Shown: one piece after another, positions 27,547 through 35,871 of the stretch
Numbering within the stretch: position 1 is the stretch's first letter
How the letters are laid out: each line of letters starts with the position of its first letter
From: Urbifossiella limnaea
GTDB taxonomy: Bacteria > Planctomycetota > Planctomycetia > Gemmatales > Gemmataceae
Direction: 5' to 3'
DNA length: 64,000 nucleotides
NCBI RefSeq assembly: GCF_007747215.1
Contig: NZ_CP036273.1
Coordinates: forward strand, 4,944,322 to 5,008,321
Made by a program: the position numbers and the translations under genes
Notes under the pieces: model-generated
The model's input: the letters and a program-made list of their open reading frames with translations, nothing else
Told to the model about the DNA's origin: nothing
Database searches by the model: none

Positions 27547-28691
27547 AGCTGAAGCAGACGCCCGACGACTTCCGCGTCGAGGAACTGACCGACGTGGCGC
27601 CGGGCGGCGGCGAATTCAGCCTGTACCGGCTCGACAAGACCGGCTGGACCACGCCCGACGCCATCAGCGCTGTCCGCCGCCGCTGGCAACTCGACGCCCG
27701 GCGGGTGAGCTACGGCGGCCTCAAGGACCGCCACGCCGTGACGAGCCAGCACCTCACGGTGTGGCGCGGCCCGCCACGCGGCTTGCAACACGAGCGCGTC
27801 ACGCTGACGTATCTGGGGCAGGTTCAGGAGCCGTTCACCGCCGCCGGCATCCGTGCGAACCGCTTCACGATCACGCTGCGGTCCCTGGACCGCGGCGCGA
27901 TCGAACGGGCAGAAGTCGCCCTGACCGAAGTCGCGGACGCCGGACTGCCCAATTACTTCGACGACCAGCGGTTCGGGTCCGTCGGCGACACCGGCGAGTT
28001 CGTGGCGAAGGAAATGGTGTTCGGCCGCTTCGAGCGCGCCCTGTGGCTGGCCCTGGCCGCGCCGTACGAGTTCGACCGGGCCGAAGCCAAGCGCGAGAAG
28101 CAACAGCTGCGCGACGGCTGGGGCGACTGGCCGAAGCTGAAGGCGAAGCTGCCGAAGGGGCACGCCCGTAGTCTGGTCGATTACCTGGTCCACCACCCGA
28201 CCGACTTCAAGGGTGCCGTCGCCCGACTGCGTCCGGAGTTGCAGGGGCTGTACCTCGCGGCGTACCAGAGCATGTTGTGGAACCGAATGCTCGCGGCGTG
28301 GCTGACCCGGCAGGCGACAGAATTGGCCACGGTCGAGTTGAAGCTCGGCCGGGTGCCGGTGCCGCGGCGTGCGCCCGGGGGCGAGTGGGAAACGCTGACG
28401 CTGCCGCTGCCGTCGGCGCGGATGCGACCGCAGCCGGGCGAGGAGTGGGCGGAACTCGCCGCCGAGGTACTGGCGGCCGAGGGGCTGACGCTGCCGGAAT
28501 TGAAGGTGAAGGGCCTGCAGAAGCCGTTCTTCTCGAAGGGCGACCGGGCCGGCTGTGTCCGCCCCGAGGGGCTGTGCCACAGTGCGGGTGCGGACGAGCG
28601 GAACGCCGGGCGGGTGAAGCTGGAACTGCGGTTCGACCTGCCGCGCGGGAGCTACGCGACGATGCTGGTGAAGCGGGTGACGGAGGTGTAA
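27543..28691 (+). CDS. truD: tRNA pseudouridine(13) synthase TruD
   Basis: 382 residues, full length for the family. TruD converts U13 of certain tRNAs to pseudouridine. The catalytic Asp is D62 in YGGLKDRHAVTSQ (family motif G-x-K-D). NYFDDQRFGS is the second conserved motif, and the TRUD insertion domain lies between the two catalytic halves. Start ATG at 27543 overlaps the preceding stop (ATGA). Cytoplasmic enzyme. Confidence 0.95.
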   Translation: MKLKQTPDDFRVEELTDVAPGGGEFSLYRLDKTGWTTPDAISAVRRRWQLDARRVSYGGLKDRHAVTSQHLTVWRGPPRGLQHERVTLTYLGQVQEPFTAAGIRANRFTITLRSLDRGAIERAEVALTEVADAGLPNYFDDQRFGSVGDTGEFVAKEMVFGRFERALWLALAAPYEFDRAEAKREKQQLRDGWGDWPKLKAKLPKGHARSLVDYLVHHPTDFKGAVARLRPELQGLYLAAYQSMLWNRMLAAWLTRQATELATVELKLGRVPVPRRAPGGEWETLTLPLPSARMRPQPGEEWAELAAEVLAAEGLTLPELKVKGLQKPFFSKGDRAGCVRPEGLCHSAGADERNAGRVKLELRFDLPRGSYATMLVKRVTEV

Positions 28692-28726
28692 CGTGGGGCC
28701 GGTCGGAAACCGGCCCCACGGCTCGA

Positions 28727-29872
28727 TCAGTACGCCGGAATCTCGACCTGCTGGCCGCCGGCCAGGGCACTCTCGTGGGCGCAGATGCCGACGAGCGTCC
28801 AGTTCGCGCTGGTCGGCGCGTCGGGGAACGCCGGCCGGTCGCCGAGCACGGCCATCAGGAAGTTGTGCGTCAGGTGCGGGTGACTGCCGCCGTGGCCGCC
28901 GCCCTGCAGGAAGCTCAGGTGGTCCGCGTCCTGGATCGCCTGCGGCATCGTGAACGTGCGGATCGGCTCCGGCAGCAGGTGCGCGAAGTCCGGCACCTTC
29001 ACCCGGCTCGGGATCTCCAGCTCCGTCAGCGGCTTCTCGGGCGTATTCTTGGTGTGGACGACAGGGTCCTCGCCCTCGACCTGCTGCCACTCGAAGCTCT
29101 TCTTCGAGCCGGTCACGTCGAAGCTCTCGCGGTACTGGCGGGCCACGTCGAACAGGCTGCGGGTCACCTCGGCACACACGTCGGTGCCCTTGATGGTGAA
29201 CGTGGCCGTCTCCACCGCGAACGGGCTGTTGTACTTCGGCACCAGCTCCTCGCGGATGCGGCCGGAGCCGTAGCAGCTCACCTTCCCCGCCAGGGCCGGC
29301 GCCCCGGGCTTGCTGAGCAGCGCGAGGCACGGGCTGACGCAGTGCGTGGCGTACCACATCGGCGGCAGGCCGGGCCAGTAGTCGGGCCAGCCGTCCATGT
29401 CCTGCTGGTGGCTGCCGCGGAGGAACTGCACGCGGCCCAACTCGCCCTTGTCGTACAGCTCGCGGGCGAACAGGTACTCCCGGGCGTACACGACGGTTTC
29501 CATCATCATGTACACCTTCCCGGTCCGCCGCTGCAGCTCGACGATCTCGCGGATCTGCTCCTTCGTCGTGGCCATCGGCACGGTGCAGGCGACGTGCTTG
29601 CCGGCCTTCAGCGCGGCGATGCTCTGCGGCCCGTGGTCGGGGATCGGGCTGTTGATGTGGACGGCGTCGATGTCCGGGTCCTTGAGCAGGTCCTCGTAGC
29701 TGGTGAACCGCTTGGGGATGCCGTACTTGTCGGCCGTCTTGTCGAGCTCGGCCTTGTTCCGCCGGCACACGGCGACGATCTCGGCGTTCGGGTGCTTCTG
29801 GTAGATGGGGATGAACTCGGCCCCGAACCCGAGGCCGACGACGGCGACCCGGACCTTTTTGTCCGACGACAT
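28727..29872 (-). CDS. Gfo/Idh/MocA family NAD(P)-dependent oxidoreductase
   Basis: 381 residues from ATG at 29872. The N-terminal Rossmann fold has VRVAVVGLGFGAEFIPIYQ (GxGxxA-like nucleotide-binding loop), followed by INSPIPDHGPQSIAALKAGK and CTVPMATT, the family's cofactor region (a consensus EKP is replaced by TVP). HGGSHPHLTHNFLMAVLGD in the C-terminal domain resembles the conserved ending of planctomycete members. No Tat signal, so cytoplasmic, unlike many paralogues. Substrate probably a sugar or inositol derivative. Monocistronic, with a strong palindrome 86 bp upstream of the start. Confidence 0.88.
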   Translation of the reverse strand: MSSDKKVRVAVVGLGFGAEFIPIYQKHPNAEIVAVCRRNKAELDKTADKYGIPKRFTSYEDLLKDPDIDAVHINSPIPDHGPQSIAALKAGKHVACTVPMATTKEQIREIVELQRRTGKVYMMMETVVYAREYLFARELYDKGELGRVQFLRGSHQQDMDGWPDYWPGLPPMWYATHCVSPCLALLSKPGAPALAGKVSCYGSGRIREELVPKYNSPFAVETATFTIKGTDVCAEVTRSLFDVARQYRESFDVTGSKKSFEWQQVEGEDPVVHTKNTPEKPLTELEIPSRVKVPDFAHLLPEPIRTFTMPQAIQDADHLSFLQGGGHGGSHPHLTHNFLMAVLGDRPAFPDAPTSANWTLVGICAHESALAGGQQVEIPAY

Positions 29873-29957
29873 GGGAGTGCCTCTGTGGGATGAATTGAGT
29901 TGTCGGAAAGATAGGAACGGCGGGGCGGGAAGCAAGAAAGTGTGGGGCACTCCGTTC

Positions 29958-30003
29958 GCCGCTTGCGGCGTAGCGGCGTGGACGCCGCTACGCCGCAAGC
30001 GGC
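29958..30003. terminator. 22-bp perfect palindrome downstream of ccsA-like gene
   Basis: Arms 29958-29979 and 29982-30003 are perfectly complementary over 22 bp with a 2-nt loop. The core GCCGCTTGCGGCGTAGCG also occurs in the palindrome at 43309-43350. It lies 9 bp beyond the stop of the minus-strand CcsA-like gene, so it probably terminates that operon. It also lies in the leader of the oxidoreductase gene. Confidence 0.6.
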
Positions 30004-30011
30004 AGAACCGA

Positions 30012-32474
30012 TCAACGCTTCTTCGCCTTCTTCTTCACCACCGTCGGCCCCGCGGCCGGCGCAGTAGTCGCCGCGACTGCGACCACGGGCACTTCCGTGC
30101 GACGCCGCGTGGCGCTGGCCCAGAACCGTGCCGGGATCAGGCCGAGGCCCATGATGAGCAGTTGGCTCAGCCAGAAGTTAGTGCAGCCGTCGGCGAGGCG
30201 GGTGTCGAACCCGTAGGCGTGCAGGCCGATGCCGAGCTGGTTGGTGCCGAACCAGCTCCACGCGCAGATCACGTTGCCGAACAACGCCAGCACCGCGACG
30301 CCGCGCGTCTTCACCATGCCGCACCAGCGGGCGTGCAGGATCAGCGCGTTCCACAGCACGATCAGCACCGCCCCGTTCTCCTTCGGGTCCCAGCCCCAGA
30401 AGCGGCCCCAGCTCTGGTCGGCCCAGATGCCGCCGAGCACGGTGCCGACGAAGCTCAGGAGCGTGGCGAAGCACACGACGCCGTAGATCATCTGGCCGAG
30501 CACTTTGCCCTTCTCGGCGTCGAGGGCCATGCCGGCGAGCGGCTTCGCGGCCGCGGGGAGTTGCCCGGTCGCCAGCGGCTTCCCGTTCGCGTCCACGGCG
30601 GTGTCGCCGGCCTTCAGGAACAGCAGGCCGCCGGCGTAGAACGCGGCCGCGCCGCCGGCCACCACCAGGATCACCAGCGGGATGTTCGGGTGGAACCACT
30701 CGAACTTCGCGGCCGCGGCGGTGCAGAAGAACCACAGCAGGATCATCGGCACGCCCACGATCCCGGCCGCGGCCGCGCCGAACGACAGCAGCCCGCCCAG
30801 CGACGGCGGCTGCGGGCTGGTGAAGCCGTCCTTCACGACCGTGGCGCACTGTAACAGCACGTATACGGCCCCGAGGAACCCGGCGAAGAACGTGGCGGTG
30901 TAGCCGAGCGTCACGGTGGTAACGTGCGTGGCGAGCCAGAAGTTGGTGTCGAGCACCGCCTGCATCATTTCGAGCGTGTCGTCGGTCGCCAGGTTGTGGG
31001 CGACGATTGTGGTCGCCAGCCCGAGTACGCCGGCGACGGCGTTGCCGATGCCGATGCGGAAGATGCGCTCGAGCACCAGGCCGAGCACCACGCAGCCCCA
31101 GCCGATGAACACGGCCGACGAGTACAGGTTCGTCACGAACACGAACGGCCGGTCCATCACGTACATCCGCACGATCAGCGCGGCGGTGTGGACGAGGACC
31201 GTGGCGTACAGCACCCACCCGGCCGACTTCTGGAGTGCGGCGCCCCACGCCGGCTTCTCCGACGCCGACGCGATCAGCCCGGCTGCGGCCAGGAGGAAGA
31301 CCATCCCGTACAGCACGGTGCAGTAGTAGAACGGGGCGAACCGGTTGTATCCCGTCTCGACGCGGACCGCGGCCTTGTCCCGCGGGCTGACGTGGTCCAG
31401 GTACTTGGCGTGGTACTCGGCGACGATCCGGTTGAACTCGTCGGGCTTGTTCTCGCGGTACGCGGTCACCATCCCCTGCCACGCGGCGGCCACCGGGTCG
31501 GCGACGAGCCGCGCCTCCCCCTCGGAGCGGAGGTACGACCGCACCGCCGACTGGTCGGCCTGGGGCAGCAGCGGCAGCGCCGTCTCGACCCACTCTCGTC
31601 GCTCCTCGTCCGGAATCAACGCGGGGCTAATCTTCAGCCGCTCCTGCACCGACGTCAGAAACTCCGCCTTCTGCTCGGCCGACAGCCGGGCCGGGTCGAT
31701 CCCCTCCACGGGGCCGATCAGCTGGATCGCCTCGTCGGCCGTGAGGGCGTTGATGCGGGCGTCCGGGAGCAACTCGCGCAGCTTGTTCATCGCGGCGAGC
31801 AGGGCGTCGCGGAGGGCGTTGTCGCGGTAGTCGCCGAGGCTCGTCCACTTCGTGTCGTCCGTCTGCGGCGGCAGGAGCAGCAGCGCGTTCGACTGCTGAT
31901 CCAGCCCGCGGAAGCGAGCCAGGTTCATGAACAGCTGCAGCCGGCTGGCCAGCTCCGACATCTTCGTCTCGTACAGCGAGACCTTCTGCCCCGCCTGCCG
32001 CTTCTGCGCCGTGACCGACGCGGTCTTCAGCACGACGTTGATGCTCTTGCCGATCTCCTCCACGGAGTATCGCAGGTCGGCGTTCGGCGCCAGCTTTAGC
32101 TCGGTGAGCACCTGCTCGTTGTCGATGCGGAACACCTTGTACTTGTAGACCGAACTCTTCTCCTCGCGGCTGCTCGCCAGCACCTCCAGGTACCACTTGA
32201 TCGCCGGCTGTCGGTCGCCCTTCAGGTCGATGTACTCCTCGCGGCCGCTGATCGACCGCATGTACAGGCGGATGGCCGAGTCGAGCGGCTTCACCCGGCC
32301 GCCCTCCACGACCGGGATGCGGGCGAACGCTTCGAGGTCGAACGGCTGCCGCGGCGGGTTCATTCGCCCGGCCGCCGACGCCAGGTACATGCCGACGACG
32401 GCCAGGCAGACGTAGGGGAGGTACCAGCCGGACGGGCGCGGGGCGCGGGCGGGCGCGGGGTCGGTCGGGGTCAT
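30012..32474 (-). CDS. ccsA: CcsA-like cytochrome c biogenesis (heme handling) protein with long N-terminal domain
   Basis: 820 residues from ATG at 32474. CcsA delivers and attaches heme to apocytochrome c in system II maturation. The Trp-rich heme motif is WGRFWGWDPKENGA near residue 710. Many membrane helices lie between about residues 400 and 800, with conserved His residues in ATTIVAHNLAT and LILHARWCG. The first 380 residues are not part of a classical CcsA: one membrane helix (YLPYVCLAVVGMYLASAAG) precedes a large, mostly helical extracytoplasmic domain. The C-terminus is Lys-rich (KKKAKKR). The start overlaps the stop of the upstream ResB-like gene by ATGA. Confidence 0.88.
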   Translation of the reverse strand: MTPTDPAPARAPRPSGWYLPYVCLAVVGMYLASAAGRMNPPRQPFDLEAFARIPVVEGGRVKPLDSAIRLYMRSISGREEYIDLKGDRQPAIKWYLEVLASSREEKSSVYKYKVFRIDNEQVLTELKLAPNADLRYSVEEIGKSINVVLKTASVTAQKRQAGQKVSLYETKMSELASRLQLFMNLARFRGLDQQSNALLLLPPQTDDTKWTSLGDYRDNALRDALLAAMNKLRELLPDARINALTADEAIQLIGPVEGIDPARLSAEQKAEFLTSVQERLKISPALIPDEERREWVETALPLLPQADQSAVRSYLRSEGEARLVADPVAAAWQGMVTAYRENKPDEFNRIVAEYHAKYLDHVSPRDKAAVRVETGYNRFAPFYYCTVLYGMVFLLAAAGLIASASEKPAWGAALQKSAGWVLYATVLVHTAALIVRMYVMDRPFVFVTNLYSSAVFIGWGCVVLGLVLERIFRIGIGNAVAGVLGLATTIVAHNLATDDTLEMMQAVLDTNFWLATHVTTVTLGYTATFFAGFLGAVYVLLQCATVVKDGFTSPQPPSLGGLLSFGAAAAGIVGVPMILLWFFCTAAAAKFEWFHPNIPLVILVVAGGAAAFYAGGLLFLKAGDTAVDANGKPLATGQLPAAAKPLAGMALDAEKGKVLGQMIYGVVCFATLLSFVGTVLGGIWADQSWGRFWGWDPKENGAVLIVLWNALILHARWCGMVKTRGVAVLALFGNVICAWSWFGTNQLGIGLHAYGFDTRLADGCTNFWLSQLLIMGLGLIPARFWASATRRRTEVPVVAVAATTAPAAGPTVVKKKAKKR

Positions 32475-33757
32475 ACCGCGGCCCTCCGGGTGAGGAACTG
32501 GGAGAAGTAGATGCCGAAGTGCAGCAGCAGCCCCGCCGACACGACCACGCACGACACGTAGGGGATCAGCCAGCCGGGGTTCTTCACCACCTGCAGGACC
32601 GTCGTCTTCTCGGTCGTGTGGTCGAAGTTGCTCTGGTAGAACGTCTCGCCGCGGTGCCGCAGCGGGTCGTTCATGCTGATGGTCACGTCGCGCTCGAGTT
32701 GCTGGTCGGGGTCGCGGAGGATGACCCGGCTCGAATAGTTCTTCGCCTTCTCGGTGCCGAGGTAGCGGTCGAAGCGGAACTTGATCAGCTCCAGGCTGTA
32801 CGGCTTGTAGTAGCGGGCGAAGCGCATCCCGAACTGGTACTTGGTGCCGTCCACCGTCAGTTCGTCCTGCTGCTCCTGGAGCGAGAACCGCAGGGCGACG
32901 AGGAACGTCCCCAGGCTGTCGCCCGTCCCCTTGCGGAAGAACGTGACGTAGGCCGCCGGCATGTCCACCTTCGACTCGGTGCTGACGCCCGACTCCTCGC
33001 CCTTCGGGATGGCGACGAACATCTTGCCGAACAGGCCCGCGGTGGCCGGGTTCGGCTCCTTCGTCTCGGCCGCGCGGAGGAGCGACGAGTTCGCCATGTA
33101 CTTGGTCACCTGCACGTCAACCGGCAGGGCCGGGTCGCTGACCTTGCCGCCGCCCTGTAGCAGGCTCTGCGGCACCACCACGACCTTGTCCTTGTCGCCG
33201 TCGGGCGTGACGAACGCCAGCTCGACGTGCCGCGAGTCCTCGGCGTAGTTCGCGGAGCCGCCCTCGTCGATCGTCATCCGCTGCTCGACGGCGAACTCGC
33301 GGGTGACGAACTCGCCGACGAACAGGAGGATGAGCCCGGAGTGGATGAGGATGACGCCCGACCGCTTCCACGTGAGGCGGAAGCGGACCATGTGGGCGGC
33401 GATGAGGTTGAGGAGCATCGCCCCGCCGAGGAGCTTGCCGCCGGGGAGCGGGAACCCGCCGCCCCAGCGGGCGTCCTTCGACACCCACTCGGCGAGGAAC
33501 ACGGAACAGAACTGCCGGATCAGGTCGGAGGGAACCCACACGAAGTACGACCAGAAGTACTGATCGACGACGGTCCAGATGCCGTTGTCCATCTGGGCGA
33601 GGGTGCCGAAGAAGACGAGGGCGACGGCGAAGCCGAACAGCCAGACGGTGAGGCGCAGCGACGCCAGCCCCTTGAGTGCCAGCAGGGCGTAGTCGTGCGG
33701 CTGGCGCCCGGGGCGCGGCTCGGAGGCCGGGGCGGGTTCGACCGTGGTCGGAGTCAT
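32471..33757 (-). CDS. resB: ResB-like cytochrome c biogenesis protein
   Basis: 428 residues. Partner of CcsA in system II cytochrome c maturation. ResB features: a first helix in LRLTVWLFGFAVALVFFGTL, the pair KLLGGAMLLNLIAAH and GVILIHSGLILLFVGEFV, a long periplasmic domain (residues 165-385) and a last helix in LIPYVSCVVVSAGLLLHFGI. The text DPLRHRGETFYQSNF matches the ResB periplasmic motif. Coupled to the CcsA-like gene by ATGA; a lipoprotein gene lies 24 bp upstream. Confidence 0.88.
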   Translation of the reverse strand: MTPTTVEPAPASEPRPGRQPHDYALLALKGLASLRLTVWLFGFAVALVFFGTLAQMDNGIWTVVDQYFWSYFVWVPSDLIRQFCSVFLAEWVSKDARWGGGFPLPGGKLLGGAMLLNLIAAHMVRFRLTWKRSGVILIHSGLILLFVGEFVTREFAVEQRMTIDEGGSANYAEDSRHVELAFVTPDGDKDKVVVVPQSLLQGGGKVSDPALPVDVQVTKYMANSSLLRAAETKEPNPATAGLFGKMFVAIPKGEESGVSTESKVDMPAAYVTFFRKGTGDSLGTFLVALRFSLQEQQDELTVDGTKYQFGMRFARYYKPYSLELIKFRFDRYLGTEKAKNYSSRVILRDPDQQLERDVTISMNDPLRHRGETFYQSNFDHTTEKTTVLQVVKNPGWLIPYVSCVVVSAGLLLHFGIYFSQFLTRRAAV

Positions 33758-33781
33758 GATGTCCTCGTGCGTCCGAACGGC

Positions 33782-34354
33782 TCAGCGGCCCTTGCCCATC
33801 ATCGGCGCGGCGGACGGATTCTTGTTGCCGCGGATGTCCACGCGCCGCACCGGGCCGCCGGCGGCGTCCACCTTCGTCGTGTACCGCGCCTCGTCGCCCG
33901 CGGCGGCGGCGTTGCCGAGCATTTTTACCCAGCGATCCAGGTTCCCTTCGACGCCGCCGCCGGACGCCACCAGCGTGACCTCCAGCTGCGGGTCGGGCAG
34001 CTTGAGTGTCAGCTTAACGAGCCCGGCGCGGCCCGGCCCGATGCTCCAACCGGCGGGCGGCGTGAAGTCGGGCGTCGCCTTCTCTCCCTTGTACCGGATC
34101 GTCTTCAGCAGCAGGTCGAAGCCGGCCTCGTGCTTGGCGAGCGCGTCGGACTCGCCGCTGAGCTTGAAGAACCACACCGGCTCGTCGGCCGGCACCATCG
34201 CTCCGAGGAGGCGGTACTTGCCGGTGTTGGCCGGCGCCGTCGCGACCGCGGCCCGCGGGGCGTGGTACGAGTTCACCCCGTCGCCACCGCCACAGCCGAC
34301 GAACGACGCCGCGGCGAACAAGGCGACGAACGGCAGGGCGCGGCGGGAGGGCAT
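33782..34354 (-). CDS. lipoprotein of the cytochrome c biogenesis operon
   Basis: 190 residues. Signal MPSRRALPFVALFAAASFVGC with a lipobox at FVGC, so a lipid-anchored periplasmic protein. The rest is a single beta-rich domain with no recognised family name (VWFFKLSGESDALAKHEAGF, FTPPAGWSIGPGRAGLVKLT). It is the first gene of the ResB/CcsA operon, 24 bp before resB, which suggests an accessory role in cytochrome c maturation (inference from context). Confidence 0.75.
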   Translation of the reverse strand: MPSRRALPFVALFAAASFVGCGGGDGVNSYHAPRAAVATAPANTGKYRLLGAMVPADEPVWFFKLSGESDALAKHEAGFDLLLKTIRYKGEKATPDFTPPAGWSIGPGRAGLVKLTLKLPDPQLEVTLVASGGGVEGNLDRWVKMLGNAAAAGDEARYTTKVDAAGGPVRRVDIRGNKNPSAAPMMGKGR

Positions 34355-34434
34355 CGCGTTCGGTCTCGGGGACGGCCCGCGGGCGGCCGGGGGGGCGGGG
34401 TAGTGTCATTGTTCAGACCGCAGAGCGGCACGTC

Positions 34435-34575
34435 AAGGCAACCCGGGCCCGCGGGAAGGCAACCCGGGCCCGCGGCTGCCGGGCGGAAGCACGGCTGTGG
34501 TCCGCGGCTCCCACCCGGCGGCTGACGCCGCCGGTTCGCCGCGGAGTGGCACGCCAAGGCAACCCGGGCCGGCGG
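34435..34575. repeat. three copies of a 20-bp GC-rich repeat in a divergent promoter region
   Basis: AAGGCAACCCGGGCCCGCGG occurs at 34435-34454 and 34456-34475 in tandem, and with one change at 34556-34575. The copies lie in the 264-bp gap between the divergent lipoprotein/ResB operon and the DUF971 gene. Each contains the palindrome CCCGGG. Function unknown; operator sites or repeat expansion are both possible. Confidence 0.5.
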
Positions 34576-34582
34576 CCGTACC

Positions 34583-34588
34583 TATAAT
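34583..34588 (+). promoter_or_regulatory. possible -10 element (TATAAT) for the DUF971-mrp genes
   Basis: An exact TATAAT lies 30 nt upstream of the ATG at 34619, in otherwise very GC-rich sequence where it would be rare by chance. No convincing -35 box is seen 16-19 nt upstream, so the call is tentative. Confidence 0.35.
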
Positions 34589-34618
34589 CAGCGGCGTCCG
34601 ACCGAACGGGGGCGTGCG

Positions 34619-34945
34619 ATGGCGACGGCGGCGAGTCCGACGGCACTGCGGCGTGAGGGCGACGGCCTCCGCATCGACTGGGCCGACGGCGCGAGCACGT
34701 TCACCGCGTGGCGGACGCTCCGCAAGGCGTGCCCGTGTGCGGCCTGCACCGAGGACGGCAAGAAGCCGCCGGACCCGTTCCGCGTGCTGACGCCGCAGGA
34801 GGCCGCGGCCGGGCCGCCGGCGCCGACCGCGATGCGGCCCGTCGGCCGGTACGCGTACCAGATCGAGTGGAACGACGGCCACGACACGGGAATTTACCCA
34901 CTAGAGTTGCTACGGCGGCTCGGGGAAATGACCAATTCCCAATGA
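34619..34945 (+). CDS. DUF971 domain protein
   Basis: 108 residues. DUF971 (gamma-butyrobetaine hydroxylase-like N-terminal domain) is recognised from LRIDWADGASTFTAWRTLRK, CPCAACTEDG and YAYQIEWNDGHDTGIYPLELLRRL. The Cys cluster CPCAAC is a potential metal site. DUF971 is commonly encoded next to, or fused to, Mrp/HCF101 Fe-S scaffold ATPases, and an Mrp gene follows here after 104 bp, so a role in Fe-S cluster assembly is likely. The stop codon lies inside the left arm of a long inverted repeat. Confidence 0.88.
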   Translation: MATAASPTALRREGDGLRIDWADGASTFTAWRTLRKACPCAACTEDGKKPPDPFRVLTPQEAAAGPPAPTAMRPVGRYAYQIEWNDGHDTGIYPLELLRRLGEMTNSQ

Positions 34946-35015
34946 CCCACCAATGACCTAGGACAGAACCGCAAGTATTCCTTGGTCGTTGGTGGGTCAT
35001 TGGGAGTTGGTCGTT
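34927..35015. repeat. 32-bp inverted repeat between DUF971 and mrp genes
   Basis: Left arm 34927-34958 and right arm 34984-35015 pair along 32 bp. The only three departures are C/T differences that would still form G-U pairs in one transcript. The left arm includes the end of the DUF971 coding sequence. It could act as an attenuator, partial terminator or mRNA-stabilising hairpin between the two genes. Confidence 0.55.
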
Positions 35016-35049
35016 CGGATGCATTGAACGCACTCGCAAGGTCCGCACC

Positions 35050-35856
35050 ATGAACCCGCAAGCTCCCCCGAAGCTCTCACTCCCCGGCGTGAAGCACGTC
35101 GTCGCCGTCGCCAGCGGCAAGGGCGGCGTGGGCAAGTCCACCGTCGCGGCCAACCTGGCGCTGGCGCTCCGCATGGCCGGCCAGAAAGTCGGCCTCATGG
35201 ACGCCGACATCTACGGCCCGTCCGTGCCGATCATGTTCGGCCTCGGCACCGTCAACCCGCAGACGACGCCGTTCCCGCTGGAGAAGTACGGCATCAGCCT
35301 GATGTCGATGGGCTTCCTGGTGGACCCCAGCCAGGCCGTCATCTGGCGCGGCCCGAAGGTGGCGCAGGCGGTGCAGTCGTTCCTCGGGCAGGTCGATTGG
35401 GGCCAGCTCGATACGCTCGTGATCGACCTGCCGCCCGGCACCGGCGACGCGCAGTTGACGCTGTCGCAGAGCGCCCCGCTGACCGGCGCCGTCATCGTGA
35501 CGACGCCGCAGGACGTGAGCCTGATCGACGCCCGCAAGGGCGTGAAGATGTTCCAGGAGGTGCGGGTGCCGGTCCTCGGCGTGGTCGAGAACATGAGCTA
35601 CTTCGTCGGCGACGACGGCAAGCGGTACGACATCTTTCGCTCCGGCGGCGGGCGGAGGCTGGCCGACGAGATCGGCGTGCCGCTGCTCGGCGAACTCCCC
35701 ATCGACCCACGCATCGCCGAGTGCGGCGACGCCGGCGAGCCGTTCGTGCGCAAGTACCCCGACGCCCCCGTGTCGGCTGCGTACGCGGCGCTGGCGAAGC
35801 GAGTCATCGACGAGCTGGCCAACCCGGTGACGGGGCTGCCGGAAGTCGTTCTCTGA
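35050..35856 (+). CDS. mrp: Mrp/NBP35/ApbC-type P-loop ATPase lacking the CxxC motif
   Basis: 268 residues. Deviant Walker A (G23KGGVGKST31), MDADIYGPSVPIMFG and VIDLPPGTGDAQLTLSQ identify the Mrp family of Fe-S cluster carriers. The usual CxxC pair after ENMSYF, which bridges the cluster between subunits, is absent: the segment reads ENMSYFVGDDGKRYDIF. That resembles the HCF101 branch, in which the pair is also missing and DUF971 is fused. There is no N-terminal DUF59 domain. The neighbouring DUF971 gene supplies that part separately. Cytoplasmic; role in Fe-S transfer inferred. Confidence 0.9.
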   Translation: MNPQAPPKLSLPGVKHVVAVASGKGGVGKSTVAANLALALRMAGQKVGLMDADIYGPSVPIMFGLGTVNPQTTPFPLEKYGISLMSMGFLVDPSQAVIWRGPKVAQAVQSFLGQVDWGQLDTLVIDLPPGTGDAQLTLSQSAPLTGAVIVTTPQDVSLIDARKGVKMFQEVRVPVLGVVENMSYFVGDDGKRYDIFRSGGGRRLADEIGVPLLGELPIDPRIAECGDAGEPFVRKYPDAPVSAAYAALAKRVIDELANPVTGLPEVVL

Positions 35857-35871
35857 CGCGAGGGGCCGGTC

